64,000 bases of DNA. Source: JAAOII01 sp965207945. Lineage in GTDB: Bacteria; Pseudomonadota; Gammaproteobacteria; CBDBNL01; JAAOII01. The position numbers were made by a program, and so were the translations under genes. Below the pieces are notes generated by a model. That model was not told the origin of the DNA and ran no database searches. It was given only the letters and a program-made list of their open reading frames with translations. Numbering within the stretch: the stretch's first letter is position 1; every line of letters begins with the position of its first letter. The stretch lies in assembly GCA_965207945.1 (NCBI GenBank), contig OZ242303.1:248001-312000 (forward strand). The letters are read 5' to 3'. Shown piece after piece: positions 35,101-43,516 of the stretch.

Positions 35101-35571
35101 ATGTCACGTAAAAAAGCCGCAGTTAAAAGAAAGATAGAGCCAGACACTCTGTATAACAGTGTTAAGTTGGCTAAGTTTATCAATATGCTTATGTGGAATG
35201 GCAAGAAGCCAGTTGCCGAAAAAATTGTTTATGACGCTTTGGATATAGTTGCCAAGAAGCAGAAGCGGGAGCCATTAGAAGTTTTTGAGCAAGTCATAGA
35301 AGTGCTTAGCCCCGTCGTAGAAGTAAAATCGCGGCGAGTTGGTGGAGCGACTTATTCTGTCCCTTCAGAGATACGTGCTGATAGAAAACTATTTTTATCT
35401 ATGGGCTGGCTGATAAATGCGGCACGCAATAGAGGGAGCGGCAATATGACCAGAAAACTCGCAGACGAAATTCAAGATGCTTTGGAAGAAAGAGGAACGG
35501 CAATGAAGAAAAAAATTGATGTTCATAAGGCGGCAGAGTCAAGCAAAGCATTTTCACACCTACGTTTCTAA
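35101..35571 (+). CDS. rpsG: 30S ribosomal protein S7
   Basis: A 156-aa primary 16S-binding protein of the 30S head. The N-terminal MSRKKAAVKR, MWNGKKPVAEKIVYDAL, the VEVKSRRVGGATYSVP hairpin and the C-terminal SKAFSHLRF are all typical. Normal length. It lies between rpsL and fusA in the classic order; 21 nt separate it from fusA. Confidence 0.98.
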   Translation: MSRKKAAVKRKIEPDTLYNSVKLAKFINMLMWNGKKPVAEKIVYDALDIVAKKQKREPLEVFEQVIEVLSPVVEVKSRRVGGATYSVPSEIRADRKLFLSMGWLINAARNRGSGNMTRKLADEIQDALEERGTAMKKKIDVHKAAESSKAFSHLRF

Positions 35572-35592
35572 CTTTACTAATACATTACCAAG

Positions 35593-37686
35593 ATGAGACA
35601 GACACCGATTAATCTGTATCGTAATATAGGAATTGCCGCCCATGTTGATGCTGGCAAGACCACTACAACCGAAAGAATCCTTTTTTATACAGGCATATCT
35701 CATAAGATGGGAGAGGTTCATGAAGGAGCCGCAGTAATGGACTGGATGGAGCAGGAGCAAGAGCGCGGCATTACTATTACATCCGCTGCCACCACCTGTT
35801 TTTGGCAAGGAATGGATGGCAAACGAGCCAAACATAGAATTAATATAATTGATACTCCTGGGCACGTTGATTTCACCATTGAAGTAGAACGCTCTTTGCG
35901 AGTACTTGACGGAGCGGTTGTAGTTTTTTGCGCCACTTCAGGTGTTGAGCCCCAATCCGAAACAGTTTGGCGTCAGGCAAATAGATATAATGTGCCACGC
36001 ATAGTTTTTGTTAATAAAATGGATAGAGCAGGGGCTGACTTTTTAAGAGTTGTTGAACAAATTAAGGTTAGATTAGGAGCAAATCCAGTGCCGGTGCAAT
36101 TAGCAATTGGCGCAGAAGAAAACTTTAAAGGAGTAGTTGATTTAGTTGAAGAAACAGCAATTTATTGGGATGATGCATCACAAGGGACGCAATTTCGCCG
36201 CGAGGAAATACCTGAGGAGCTAAAGGAGCAAGTAGAAAAATATCGTTCTGCTATGATTGAAGCTGCTGCAGAAGCCAATGAAGATTTAATGAATAAGTAT
36301 CTTGATAGCGGGAGCTTAAGCGTTGATGAAATTAAACAAGGGCTCAAACAGCGCACACTGGCTGGAGAAATTATTGTTGCTATGTGCGGTACTGCTTTCA
36401 AGAATAAAGGAGTGCAAGCAATGCTTGATGGTGTTTTAGATTATTTGCCGTCTCCTGATGAAGTTCCACCTGTCAAGGGTTTGGACGATCGGGATGAGGA
36501 AATTGAACGTAAGGGCAATGATGAAGCTCCGTTTTCCGCTTTGGTTTTCAAAATTGCCACAGACCCTTTTGTTGGTTCATTGGCGTTTTTTAGAGTTTAT
36601 TCAGGAGTTGTCTCTAGTGGAGATGGAATTTACAACTCAACTAAGCAGGAGCGCGAAAGAATAGGGCGCCTGTTGCAAATGCATTCCAATCAAAGACAGG
36701 AAATTAAAGAAGTTAGGGCTGGAGATATAGCTGCCGCTGTAGGGCTAAAAGGAGTTACTACTGGTGAGACCCTCTGTGATGTCAATAAGAAGATTATTCT
36801 TGAGAAAATGGAGTTTCCCGATCCTGTTATATCTGTGGCTGTTGAGCCCAAATCTAAAGAAGACCAAGATAAAATGGGCATTGCATTAGGCAAGTTAGCT
36901 CAAGAGGATCCGTCTTTTCACGTTAAGGTTGATGAAGAATCTGGTCAGACAATTATTTCAGGAATGGGGGAATTGCATTTGGAAGTTCTGGTGGAAAGAA
37001 TGAGAAGAGAGTTTAATGTGGATGCTAATGTGGGTAAACCCCAGGTTGCATACAGAGAATTTATTCGCTCCAGCATCAATGATGTGGAAGGCAAGTTCAT
37101 TAGGCAATCGGGAGGTCGCGGTCAATATGGACACGTGGTAATTAATGTTAAACCACTAAAGCCAGAAGATGGTTATGAATTTGAAAACCGCATAGTTGGT
37201 GGCACTATTCCTAAGGAATTTATCTCTGCAATAGATAAGGGCATGAAAGCTCAGTTGGAAAATGGTATTCTCGCGGGCTATCCTATGATAGGAGTTCATG
37301 TAACTCTGCATGATGGTTCATATCATGATGTTGATTCAAGTGAGTCGGCTTATCGTATGGCTGGTTCTATTGCTATTCGTGAAGCAGCAAAGAAGGCTAT
37401 GCCTGGTCTGTTAGAACCCCTAATGAAAGTGGAAGTTATTTCGCCTGAAGATTATATGGGAGATGTGGTTGGAGACCTTAATAGAAGACGCGGCATTGTA
37501 TTGGGTGTAGAGGATTCAGCGGCAGGGAAAATTATCCGCGCCAATGTTCCTTTAGCTGAAATGTTTGGTTATTCAACGAATTTACGCTCTGCTACCCAAG
37601 GAAGAGCAGGTTATTCTATGGAATTTGCAAAGTATGCAGAAGTTCCACATAATGTAGCAGAAGATATTATTAAAAAAGCATCGTAA
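35593..37686 (+). CDS. fusA: Elongation factor G
   Basis: A 697-aa translocation GTPase. G1 is AHVDAGKTTTTERIL (about residues 16-30), the switch region has ERGITITSAATT, G3 is DTPGHVDFT and G4 is NKMDRAGADF. Domain IV carries the VGGTIPKEFI and GYPMIGVHVTLHDGSYHDVDSSE segments. Standard length, no insert. In the usual str operon tuf follows; here the next gene is rpsJ, 334 nt away, with no tuf. Confidence 0.98.
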   Translation: MRQTPINLYRNIGIAAHVDAGKTTTTERILFYTGISHKMGEVHEGAAVMDWMEQEQERGITITSAATTCFWQGMDGKRAKHRINIIDTPGHVDFTIEVERSLRVLDGAVVVFCATSGVEPQSETVWRQANRYNVPRIVFVNKMDRAGADFLRVVEQIKVRLGANPVPVQLAIGAEENFKGVVDLVEETAIYWDDASQGTQFRREEIPEELKEQVEKYRSAMIEAAAEANEDLMNKYLDSGSLSVDEIKQGLKQRTLAGEIIVAMCGTAFKNKGVQAMLDGVLDYLPSPDEVPPVKGLDDRDEEIERKGNDEAPFSALVFKIATDPFVGSLAFFRVYSGVVSSGDGIYNSTKQERERIGRLLQMHSNQRQEIKEVRAGDIAAAVGLKGVTTGETLCDVNKKIILEKMEFPDPVISVAVEPKSKEDQDKMGIALGKLAQEDPSFHVKVDEESGQTIISGMGELHLEVLVERMRREFNVDANVGKPQVAYREFIRSSINDVEGKFIRQSGGRGQYGHVVINVKPLKPEDGYEFENRIVGGTIPKEFISAIDKGMKAQLENGILAGYPMIGVHVTLHDGSYHDVDSSESAYRMAGSIAIREAAKKAMPGLLEPLMKVEVISPEDYMGDVVGDLNRRRGIVLGVEDSAAGKIIRANVPLAEMFGYSTNLRSATQGRAGYSMEFAKYAEVPHNVAEDIIKKAS

Positions 37687-38020
37687 GTTAATAAATAAGT
37701 TAATATATTGCAGGTTATTGTGTGTATAATTACGATTACTCCGTGATAAAATTGGGGATAAGATTAGGGGATAAGATTAGAGGATAGAATCGCAATAAGT
37801 AAGCGGTCATCACTTACGGAGGAATTACTTGCAAAACTGGATGCAGTGTTCAATATATTTTATTTTGATAATTTATTTTGAAATACGGCATTGAGGAAAC
37901 TTGTCTCTGTTTGATGTAGATTTTTTGTGGGGGTGTGTAAGGAAATGCGTAAGTAAACGCATAGAAGACGTATAAAAGCGTATAGGAATTATTAAAGTTA
38001 TTGAAACTATTAAATTATAA
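37687..38020. other. fusA-rpsJ intergenic region; no tuf
   Basis: 334 nt where tuf is usually found. No EF-Tu fragment is visible in any frame. It holds 13-bp tandem repeats, a hairpin GTAAG(37800)...CTTAC(37815 region) and ATGCGT...ACGCAT near 37946-37962. It probably includes the S10-operon promoter and leader, possibly with autoregulatory structure; I cannot identify an L4-binding leader. Confidence 0.6.
37754..37792 (+). repeat. 13-bp tandem repeat (x3)
   Basis: Units at 37754 and 37767 are identical (GGGGATAAGATTA) and a third, diverged unit starts at 37780. Confidence 0.85.
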
Positions 38021-38656
38021 ATGGCAATTGAGTCGCAAAAAATTAGAATTAATCTAAAGTCCTTTGATTACAGGTTATTGGATGCTTCTACTCAAGAGAT
38101 AGTAGGTGCAGCCAAGAGAACCCAAGCAAAGGTTATAGGTCCCATACCTTTACCGGTGAGGAAGGAGCGGTTTACTCTATTAATATCTTCTCATGTTGAT
38201 AAAGATGCTAGGGATCAATATGAAATCCGCACTTATAAAAGAGTCGTTGAGATACTATCTCCAACAGATAAGACCCTTGAAGCATTAAAAGAATTAAATC
38301 TTTCCACTGGCGTAGAGGTTAGAATTAGTTTTCCAGAACCTCCTAAGACGATCTCTAAAAAATCTGGCGGGAAAGCTTCAGGTGGGGAAAATAAGAGAGG
38401 GAAAGCCATGGGCGGGAAAATTAAGGATGGGAAAACCAAGGAGGGGGAAACTAAGGATGCCAAAACTAAGGACGGGAAAGCTAAGGATACAAAAACTAAG
38501 ACAACAGTCAAGGCAAAACCAACATCTTCAAAGGCAGAGCCCAAGAAAGAATTAAAGGAGGAAGCGGCAACAGCTCCCACAGAGAAATCAGAGTCGCAGT
38601 CGGAAGCTGAACAATCAACAAAAGATGCGGGCGATGAAACCGCTAAAGAAGAATAA
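38021..38656 (+). CDS. rpsJ: 30S ribosomal protein S10 with ~107-aa C-terminal extension
   Basis: Residues 1-104 form a normal S10 (RINLKSFDYRLLDAS, GPIPLPVRKERFTLLISSHVDKDARDQYE, ending VEVRISF), which sits in the 30S head and also acts as NusE. The usual protein stops there at about 103 aa, but this one has 211. The extension begins with a basic array of GKxKD-type pentapeptides (about 117-161) made of 15-bp repeats and ends in a Glu/Ala/Ser-rich acidic part (about 170-211). The frame is unbroken and rplC follows after 2 nt, so this is a genuine part of the gene. First gene of the S10 operon. Confidence 0.95.
   Translation: MAIESQKIRINLKSFDYRLLDASTQEIVGAAKRTQAKVIGPIPLPVRKERFTLLISSHVDKDARDQYEIRTYKRVVEILSPTDKTLEALKELNLSTGVEVRISFPEPPKTISKKSGGKASGGENKRGKAMGGKIKDGKTKEGETKDAKTKDGKAKDTKTKTTVKAKPTSSKAEPKKELKEEAATAPTEKSESQSEAEQSTKDAGDETAKEE
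38369..38503 (+). repeat. 15-bp tandem repeat (x9) in the rpsJ tail
   Basis: Nine consecutive 15-bp units (GGG AAA xxx AAG GAT type) encode the GKxKD array of S10 residues 117-161. Confidence 0.85.
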
Positions 38657-38658
38657 TT

Positions 38659-39642
38659 ATGAGTATAGGATTAGTTGGAATTAAGTTGGGCATGTCCCGT
38701 GTTTTTGAGGAACAAGGTGCATCTGTCCCTGTAACGGTGATTCATGCTGCGCCAAACTTGATATGTCAAATTAAGACAGCTGATAAGGACGGCTATAGCG
38801 CATTACAGGTGGCGGTAGGTAACCAAAAGCCCCAAAGATTAAGTAAGTCCTTGCGAGGACACTATGCTAAAAGCAAGGTTCCCACAGGGAAAAATCTTAG
38901 AGAGTTTAGGATAGAATCTTCCAAAGAATCTGAATTTTCCATAGGAGATGCGCTTGGCGTAACTCAATTTGTTGCGGGGCAAAAGGTTGATGCAGTTGGT
39001 GTATCAAAAGGAAAAGGTTTTGCTGGAACAATAAAGCGTTGGAACTTCGCAGCACAGGATGCAACCCATGGTAATTCTATTTCGCATCGTCATGCTGGTT
39101 CTACTGGGCAGTGTCAATGGCCTGGCAAAGTGTGGAAAGGTAAAAAGATGGCTGGGCAATATGGTAATTGCCGTAAAACAGTGCAACGGCTTCAAGTGGC
39201 ATTAATTGATGAAGAAAATAACCTTTTACTTATTAAGGGAGCGTTACCAGGGGCAAATGGCAGCGAGGTAATTGTTAAACCTGCATGCAAGCAAACAAAA
39301 GAGGAGATTAACTTATTTAATAAGCTTATTAAGGAAAGGAATGATGCGCAAGAAGCAGCGATAGAGCAAACAGATACTACCGCAACAGAAGTAACAGAGG
39401 ATGCTAAACCGCAACAAGAAGCGGCACCAGAGCAAACAGATACTACCGCAACAGAAGTAACAGAGGATGCTAAACCGCAAGAAGAAGCAGTGCCAGAGCA
39501 AGCTGATGCTGCCGCAACAGAAGTAACAGAGGATGCTAAACCGCAAGAAGAAGCAAAGCCAGAACAAGCTGACGCGACTGAAACAGAAGTAAAAGGCGAA
39601 GAAGCGGAAGCAAAACAAGAGGATAAACCAAATGAAAGTTAG
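38659..39642 (+). CDS. rplC: 50S ribosomal protein L3 with acidic 22-aa repeat tail
   Basis: The core (about residues 1-213) is a standard L3: GLVGIKLGMSRVF, the long central GKGFAGTIKRWNF...THGNSISHRHAGSTGQ loop and KMAGQYGNCRKTVQ. L3 helps form the peptidyl-transferase centre. The protein is 327 aa against about 209 in E. coli. From about residue 236 there are three 22-aa acidic repeats (EQ(T/A)D..ATEVTEDAKPQ.EA.P) and a degenerate remnant. rplD starts 11 nt before the rplC stop, in another frame. Confidence 0.95.
   Translation: MSIGLVGIKLGMSRVFEEQGASVPVTVIHAAPNLICQIKTADKDGYSALQVAVGNQKPQRLSKSLRGHYAKSKVPTGKNLREFRIESSKESEFSIGDALGVTQFVAGQKVDAVGVSKGKGFAGTIKRWNFAAQDATHGNSISHRHAGSTGQCQWPGKVWKGKKMAGQYGNCRKTVQRLQVALIDEENNLLLIKGALPGANGSEVIVKPACKQTKEEINLFNKLIKERNDAQEAAIEQTDTTATEVTEDAKPQQEAAPEQTDTTATEVTEDAKPQEEAVPEQADAAATEVTEDAKPQEEAKPEQADATETEVKGEEAEAKQEDKPNES
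39364..39561 (+). repeat. 66-bp tandem repeat (x3) in the rplC tail
   Basis: Copies 39364-39429, 39430-39495 and 39496-39561 encode L3 residues 236-301; a degraded fourth follows. The first two copies are nearly identical. Confidence 0.9.
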
Positions 39643-40258
39643 TTTACTGGATACAAGTAAAGAAATTTCACTTTCTGATAAGGTATTTAAACAGGAAATT
39701 AATACTGCTTTAATTCATCAAGCAGTTGTTTCACATTTGGCAGGACAAAGGCAAGGTAGCAAAGCGCAAAAGACGCGCGGAGAAGTCAGTGGTGGTGGTA
39801 AGAAACCATGGAAACAAAAAGGGACTGGTAGAGCCAGGGTTGGGAGCTCACGTAATCCTGTTTGGCGTGGAGGTGGAGTTACCTTTGCAGCTAAACCACG
39901 TTCTTTCAAGCAAAAAATTAACCGCAAGATGTATCGTGGAGCACTGTGCGGTATTTTTTCAGCTCTTATAAAAGATGAACGAATTGTGGTTATAAGTGAT
40001 ATTAAGCTTAAGAGCGCTAAAACAAAAGAATTCTTATCTTTATTAAGTAAGTACAATTTAAGAGAGGATAAATCTAACAGTAATACCAGGGTGGTAGTTA
40101 AGAATTTAGATGAAAATTTAATTTACGCTTCACGTAATATTCCTCGGGTTAAGGTTGTGGAAGCATCGGCAATTTCAGCGCCTTTTTTGGTGGGAGCAGA
40201 TAAATTGCTCATGACCCAAGATGCATGTGAAGAACTCAATGATTATTTAGGCAAATGA
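39632..40258 (+). CDS. rplD: 50S ribosomal protein L4
   Basis: 208 aa. The RQGSKAQKTRGEVSGGGKKPWKQKGTGRARVGSSRNPVWRGGG loop (given here only as landmark, residues about 43-86) is the L4 extension that lines the exit tunnel. In many bacteria L4 also represses its own operon. Normal length, no extra tail. Start overlaps rplC by 11 nt and its stop overlaps rplW by 4 nt. Confidence 0.97.
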   Translation: MKVSLLDTSKEISLSDKVFKQEINTALIHQAVVSHLAGQRQGSKAQKTRGEVSGGGKKPWKQKGTGRARVGSSRNPVWRGGGVTFAAKPRSFKQKINRKMYRGALCGIFSALIKDERIVVISDIKLKSAKTKEFLSLLSKYNLREDKSNSNTRVVVKNLDENLIYASRNIPRVKVVEASAISAPFLVGADKLLMTQDACEELNDYLGK

Positions 40259-40560
40259 ACGAAGAACTTTTATATCGCATAATATCTGCTCCGCATGCAT
40301 CTGAGAAGGGCACCCGAGTAGCGGATAAGTACCGTCAGTATGTGTTTCGTGTTTTGCCGCAAGCAAATAAGAGAGAGATAAAGGAGGCGGTAGAGAAAAT
40401 TTTTAGTGTGAAGGTTACTACAGTTCGTTCACTCAACCTTAAGCCCCGCGCTACCAGAAATGCACTTAATGGGAAAAAAGGTAAAAAAGGTGGTTATAAA
40501 AAAGCGTATGTAACCCTGGCGAAAGGGCAACAAATAACTTTCTTCTCAGAAGGAGCATAA
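40255..40560 (+). CDS. rplW: 50S ribosomal protein L23
   Basis: 101 aa, near the tunnel exit; docking site for trigger factor and SRP. N-terminal LLYRIISAPHASEKG and the central REIKEAVEKIFSVKVTTVRSLN are typical, with a Lys/Gly-rich loop (GKKGKKGGYKKAYVTL). Normal length. ATGA overlap with rplD suggests coupled translation. Confidence 0.97.
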   Translation: MNEELLYRIISAPHASEKGTRVADKYRQYVFRVLPQANKREIKEAVEKIFSVKVTTVRSLNLKPRATRNALNGKKGKKGGYKKAYVTLAKGQQITFFSEGA

Positions 40561-40561
40561 T

Positions 40562-41395
40562 ATGGCAGTTATAAGATCTAAACCCACATCTCCCGGCAGA
40601 CGCCATCATATTAAAATTGATAACTCGCATCTTTATAAAGGTGACCCAGTTAAATCATTAACCAAACCTTTATCTAAGAAAGGCGGCAGGAATAACTTAG
40701 GGCGGATAACTGTGCGGCATCAAGGTGGTGGAGCAAAAAGAAAGTATCGCATAATAGATTTCAAAAGAGATAAAGATGGTATTGTGGGTCAGGTTGAACG
40801 AGTGGAATATGATCCTAACCGTGCCGCTAATATAGCTCTTATTAAATACATAGACGGTGAACGTAGATATATTATTGCTCCAAGCAATATATCATTGGGT
40901 GATGAAGTTATCTCTGGTGATAAGGATGTTGAAATCAATAATGGTAATGCAATGCCGTTGCGTGAGATGCCTTTAGGGACTGTGTTGCACTGTGTAGAAT
41001 TAAAACCGAAAAGAGGAGCACAAATGGTGCGTAGCGCTGGCGCTTCGGCACAATTGCTTGCTAAAGAAGGTGATTATGCTTCATTGCGCTTACGTTCTGG
41101 TGAGGTTCGGCGAGTTCATTTGGAATGCAGAGCAACTATTGGGATTGTAGGCAACTCGGAACACGGACTTATAGCGCTTGGTAAGGCAGGGGCTTCCCGT
41201 CATAGAGGTATCCGTCCTACAGTGCGTGGCGTAGCTATGAATCCAGTTGACCATCCACATGGAGGAGGCGAAGGCAAAACCTCTGGTGGAAGACATCCAG
41301 TTACTCCTTGGGGCGTTAGTACCAAAGGACATAAGACCAGAGGCAAAAAGAAATCTGATATGTTTATAGTTCGTAAGAGAGGGGCACGTAAGTAA
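40562..41395 (+). CDS. rplB: 50S ribosomal protein L2
   Basis: 277 aa, essential for subunit association and peptidyl transfer. GRNNLGRITVRHQGGGAKRKYR near the N-terminus and the conserved C-terminal region RGVAMNPVDHPHGGGEGKTSGGRHPVTPWG with the functionally important His are intact. Strong AGGAG precedes the ATG. The TAATG junction overlaps rpsS by one base. Confidence 0.98.
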   Translation: MAVIRSKPTSPGRRHHIKIDNSHLYKGDPVKSLTKPLSKKGGRNNLGRITVRHQGGGAKRKYRIIDFKRDKDGIVGQVERVEYDPNRAANIALIKYIDGERRYIIAPSNISLGDEVISGDKDVEINNGNAMPLREMPLGTVLHCVELKPKRGAQMVRSAGASAQLLAKEGDYASLRLRSGEVRRVHLECRATIGIVGNSEHGLIALGKAGASRHRGIRPTVRGVAMNPVDHPHGGGEGKTSGGRHPVTPWGVSTKGHKTRGKKKSDMFIVRKRGARK

Positions 41396-41667
41396 TGACA
41401 CGTTCACTTAAGAAAGCTCCATTTATTGATAATTCTTTGCTAAGAAAAATTGAAAAGGCAGCTGCAGAGAAAAGTAAGAAACCAATTAAGACATGGTCAC
41501 GGCGTTCAACTATATTCCCTGAAATGGTTGGCTTGACAATGGCGGTTCATAATGGCAAAGCACATATTCCAGTAATAATAACTGATGAAATGGTGGGACA
41601 TAAATTAGGTGAGTTTGTTCCTACGCGAGTATTTAAGGGGCATTCAGGTGATAAGAAAACTAAATAG
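41395..41667 (+). CDS. rpsS: 30S ribosomal protein S19
   Basis: 90 aa in the 30S head. RSLKKAPFIDNSLLRKIE, the RRSTIFPEMVGLTMAVHNGK core and HKLGEFVPTR.F.GH are as expected. Normal length. Begins in the rplB stop codon. Confidence 0.97.
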   Translation: MTRSLKKAPFIDNSLLRKIEKAAAEKSKKPIKTWSRRSTIFPEMVGLTMAVHNGKAHIPVIITDEMVGHKLGEFVPTRVFKGHSGDKKTK

Positions 41668-41677
41668 TAGGTAAATA

Positions 41678-42010
41678 ATGGCACAAGTTAAATCAACATT
41701 TAGGAAAGCGCGCATATCGCCACGTAAGGTTAGGCCATTGGCTAATCTTATTCGCGGGAAAAAGGCATCCGATGCTTTGAATATACTTATGTTTAATAAT
41801 AGCGGCGCAGCAGTTCCCTTGCGTAAGACATTGATGTCTGCTGTTGCTAATGTAGAACATAATTTGGGAGAGAATGCTGACGATTTTTCTTTAACTAAAG
41901 TAACGGTTGATGCAGCGCCAGTAATGAAAAGGATGAGGTTTCGCGCAAGAGGTAGAGCGAATCGTATTATAAAACGTTCCTGCCATGTATCAATAGAATT
42001 AGGTAATTAG
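41678..42010 (+). CDS. rplV: 50S ribosomal protein L22
   Basis: 110 aa, forms part of the exit-tunnel constriction. FRKARISPRKVRPLANLIRGKKASDAL and the beta-hairpin region APVMKRMRFRARGRANRI are recognised. Normal length. Followed after 2 nt by rpsC. Confidence 0.97.
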   Translation: MAQVKSTFRKARISPRKVRPLANLIRGKKASDALNILMFNNSGAAVPLRKTLMSAVANVEHNLGENADDFSLTKVTVDAAPVMKRMRFRARGRANRIIKRSCHVSIELGN

Positions 42011-42012
42011 TA

Positions 42013-42867
42013 ATGGGACAAAAAGTACATCCGATAGGAATGAGATTAGGCATTATAAAACGCCATTCTGCAATATGGTATGCGGAAAAGGGCGAGTATG
42101 CTAAAAATTTAATAGCTGACTTAAAGCTACGTGAAGCATTTCATAAGAGATTAGCTAAATCCTCTGTTAGTGAAATAATCATAGAAAGAGAATCCAAAAA
42201 AGCACAAGTTACAATTCGCACTGCAGCCCCTGGTGTGGTTATAGGGCGTAAGGGGACAGAAATAGACGTACTAACTGGTATAGCAGCAAAATGTCTGAAA
42301 ATGGAGAAGAGCGATGTTTATATTAATATTCAAGAGATATCTAAACCAGATTTAGAAAGTAAGTTGGTTGCGGATAATATAGCCCGTCAATTGGAAAGAA
42401 GGGTCATGTTTAGGCGCGCAATGAAAAGGGCAGTTGCTAATACAATGAGTGCAGGAGCGGAAGGAGTTAAAATAGAAGTTAGCGGACGTTTAGGGGGAGC
42501 GGATATAGCTAGGTCCGAGAGTTATAAAGAGGGGAGAGTTCCTTTGCATACCTTAAGAGCAGATATTGATTATGCTATAGCTGAAGCAATGACAACTTAT
42601 GGTGTTATAGGGGTTAAAGTATGGATATTTCGTGGAGAAATTTTTGATGTAGCGAAGCAATTTAGCACTACTACAACAGAGGAACCACGTTCTTCGCGCC
42701 GTGGTAAACCTAGCATGAGAAGCGGTAAGCACAAAAGCGGCGATGCAAGAGGGCGCAGGGGACCGAGGGATGGACGCGAAGGACCGAGAGATGGACGCGA
42801 AGGACCGAGAGACGGAGCACGGGAAGGGACAAGAGATGGACCACGTGAAGGGAAAACAGAAGCATAG
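42013..42867 (+). CDS. rpsC: 30S ribosomal protein S3 with Arg/Gly/Asp-rich tail
   Basis: 284 aa. The core is standard: MGQKVHPIGMRLGI, the KH-domain GVVIGRKGTEID (about residues 74-85), GAEGVKIEVSGRLGGADIARSE and GVIGVKVWIFRGEI (197-210). S3 lies at the mRNA entry and takes part in helicase activity. E. coli S3 ends about 23 residues after this point; here there are about 74. The tail is Ser/Arg/Lys-rich, then carries GPRDGRE heptads (250-271) from 21-bp repeats and related Arg/Gly/Asp/Glu sequence. Confidence 0.95.
   Translation: MGQKVHPIGMRLGIIKRHSAIWYAEKGEYAKNLIADLKLREAFHKRLAKSSVSEIIIERESKKAQVTIRTAAPGVVIGRKGTEIDVLTGIAAKCLKMEKSDVYINIQEISKPDLESKLVADNIARQLERRVMFRRAMKRAVANTMSAGAEGVKIEVSGRLGGADIARSESYKEGRVPLHTLRADIDYAIAEAMTTYGVIGVKVWIFRGEIFDVAKQFSTTTTEEPRSSRRGKPSMRSGKHKSGDARGRRGPRDGREGPRDGREGPRDGAREGTRDGPREGKTEA
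42760..42825 (+). repeat. 21-bp tandem repeat (x3) in the rpsC tail
   Basis: Units at 42760, 42781 and 42802 (the last extended by one codon) encode GPRDGRE, GPRDGRE and GPRDGARE. Confidence 0.88.
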
Positions 42868-42870
42868 AAA

Positions 42871-43293
42871 ATGTTAAGACAACCAAAAGATACAAAGTAC
42901 CGTAAGCAACAGAAAGGGCGTAATAGAGGATTGGCTCATACAGGAAACACTGTATGTTTTGGTGAGTACGGGTTAAGGTGCACGGAAAATCATAGAATTA
43001 CTGCACGTCAGATAGAGGCGGCAAGAAGGGCAATGACGCGTCATATTAAACGTGGCGGTAAGATTTGGATGAGAATATTTCCTGATAAGCCAATAACCCA
43101 GAAGCCACTTGAGGTTCGTCAGGGTAAGGGTAAAGGTAATGTTGAATACTGGGTTTTTCAGGCAAAACCAGGCACTATTTTATATGAGATTGAGGGAGTG
43201 CCAGAGGCATTAGCGCGTGAGGCGTTTACTCTTGCCGCATCTAAACTGCCAGTTAAAACTAATTTTGTAAAGAGAAGCGATTTTTATGGCTAA
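42871..43293 (+). CDS. rplP: 50S ribosomal protein L16
   Basis: 140 aa, helps position the A-site tRNA. MLRQPKDTKYRKQQKGRNRG, the RRAMTRHIKRGGKIWMRIFPDKP core and RQGKGKGNVEYWVF are typical. Length near normal. Overlaps rpmC by 8 nt. Confidence 0.97.
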   Translation: MLRQPKDTKYRKQQKGRNRGLAHTGNTVCFGEYGLRCTENHRITARQIEAARRAMTRHIKRGGKIWMRIFPDKPITQKPLEVRQGKGKGNVEYWVFQAKPGTILYEIEGVPEALAREAFTLAASKLPVKTNFVKRSDFYG

Positions 43294-43516
43294 GGAAAAG
43301 AAGGAAAAGAAGGAAAATTTGAGGGACTTAACTCCGAAGGAGTGGTCAAGCTTATTGTTGGAGAAAAGCGAAGATTTATTTCGTTATAGAATGCGCTTCA
43401 CTACTGGACAATTGGAACAGAACCATCTTATTAGAAAAACCCGAAGAGATATAGCTAGGTTAAAGACATTGCTTAGAGAAAATGAAAACAAACCAGATGG
43501 AACAGCAGCAGAATAA
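43286..43516 (+). CDS. rpmC: 50S ribosomal protein L29
   Basis: 76 aa against about 63 in E. coli. LRDLTPKEWSSLLLEKSEDLFRYRMR and ARLKTLLREN are the L29 helices. The N-terminus has a Lys/Glu-rich addition (AKEKKEKKEN) produced by a short GAAAAGAAG repeat. Its 3' end overlaps the start of rpsQ. Confidence 0.95.
   Translation: MAKEKKEKKENLRDLTPKEWSSLLLEKSEDLFRYRMRFTTGQLEQNHLIRKTRRDIARLKTLLRENENKPDGTAAE

Noticed and set aside
37687..38020. Possible degraded tuf between fusA and rpsJ
   Set aside because: No EF-Tu motif such as GHVDHGKTT or NKCD is visible in any frame.
38233..38580. Hydrophobic open frame opposite the rpsJ tail
   Set aside because: A by-product of the Lys/Gly-rich repeat codons on the plus strand.
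39313..39618. Cys/Phe-rich open frame opposite the rplC tail
   Set aside because: It mirrors the acidic repeat on the plus strand; no start signal or homology.
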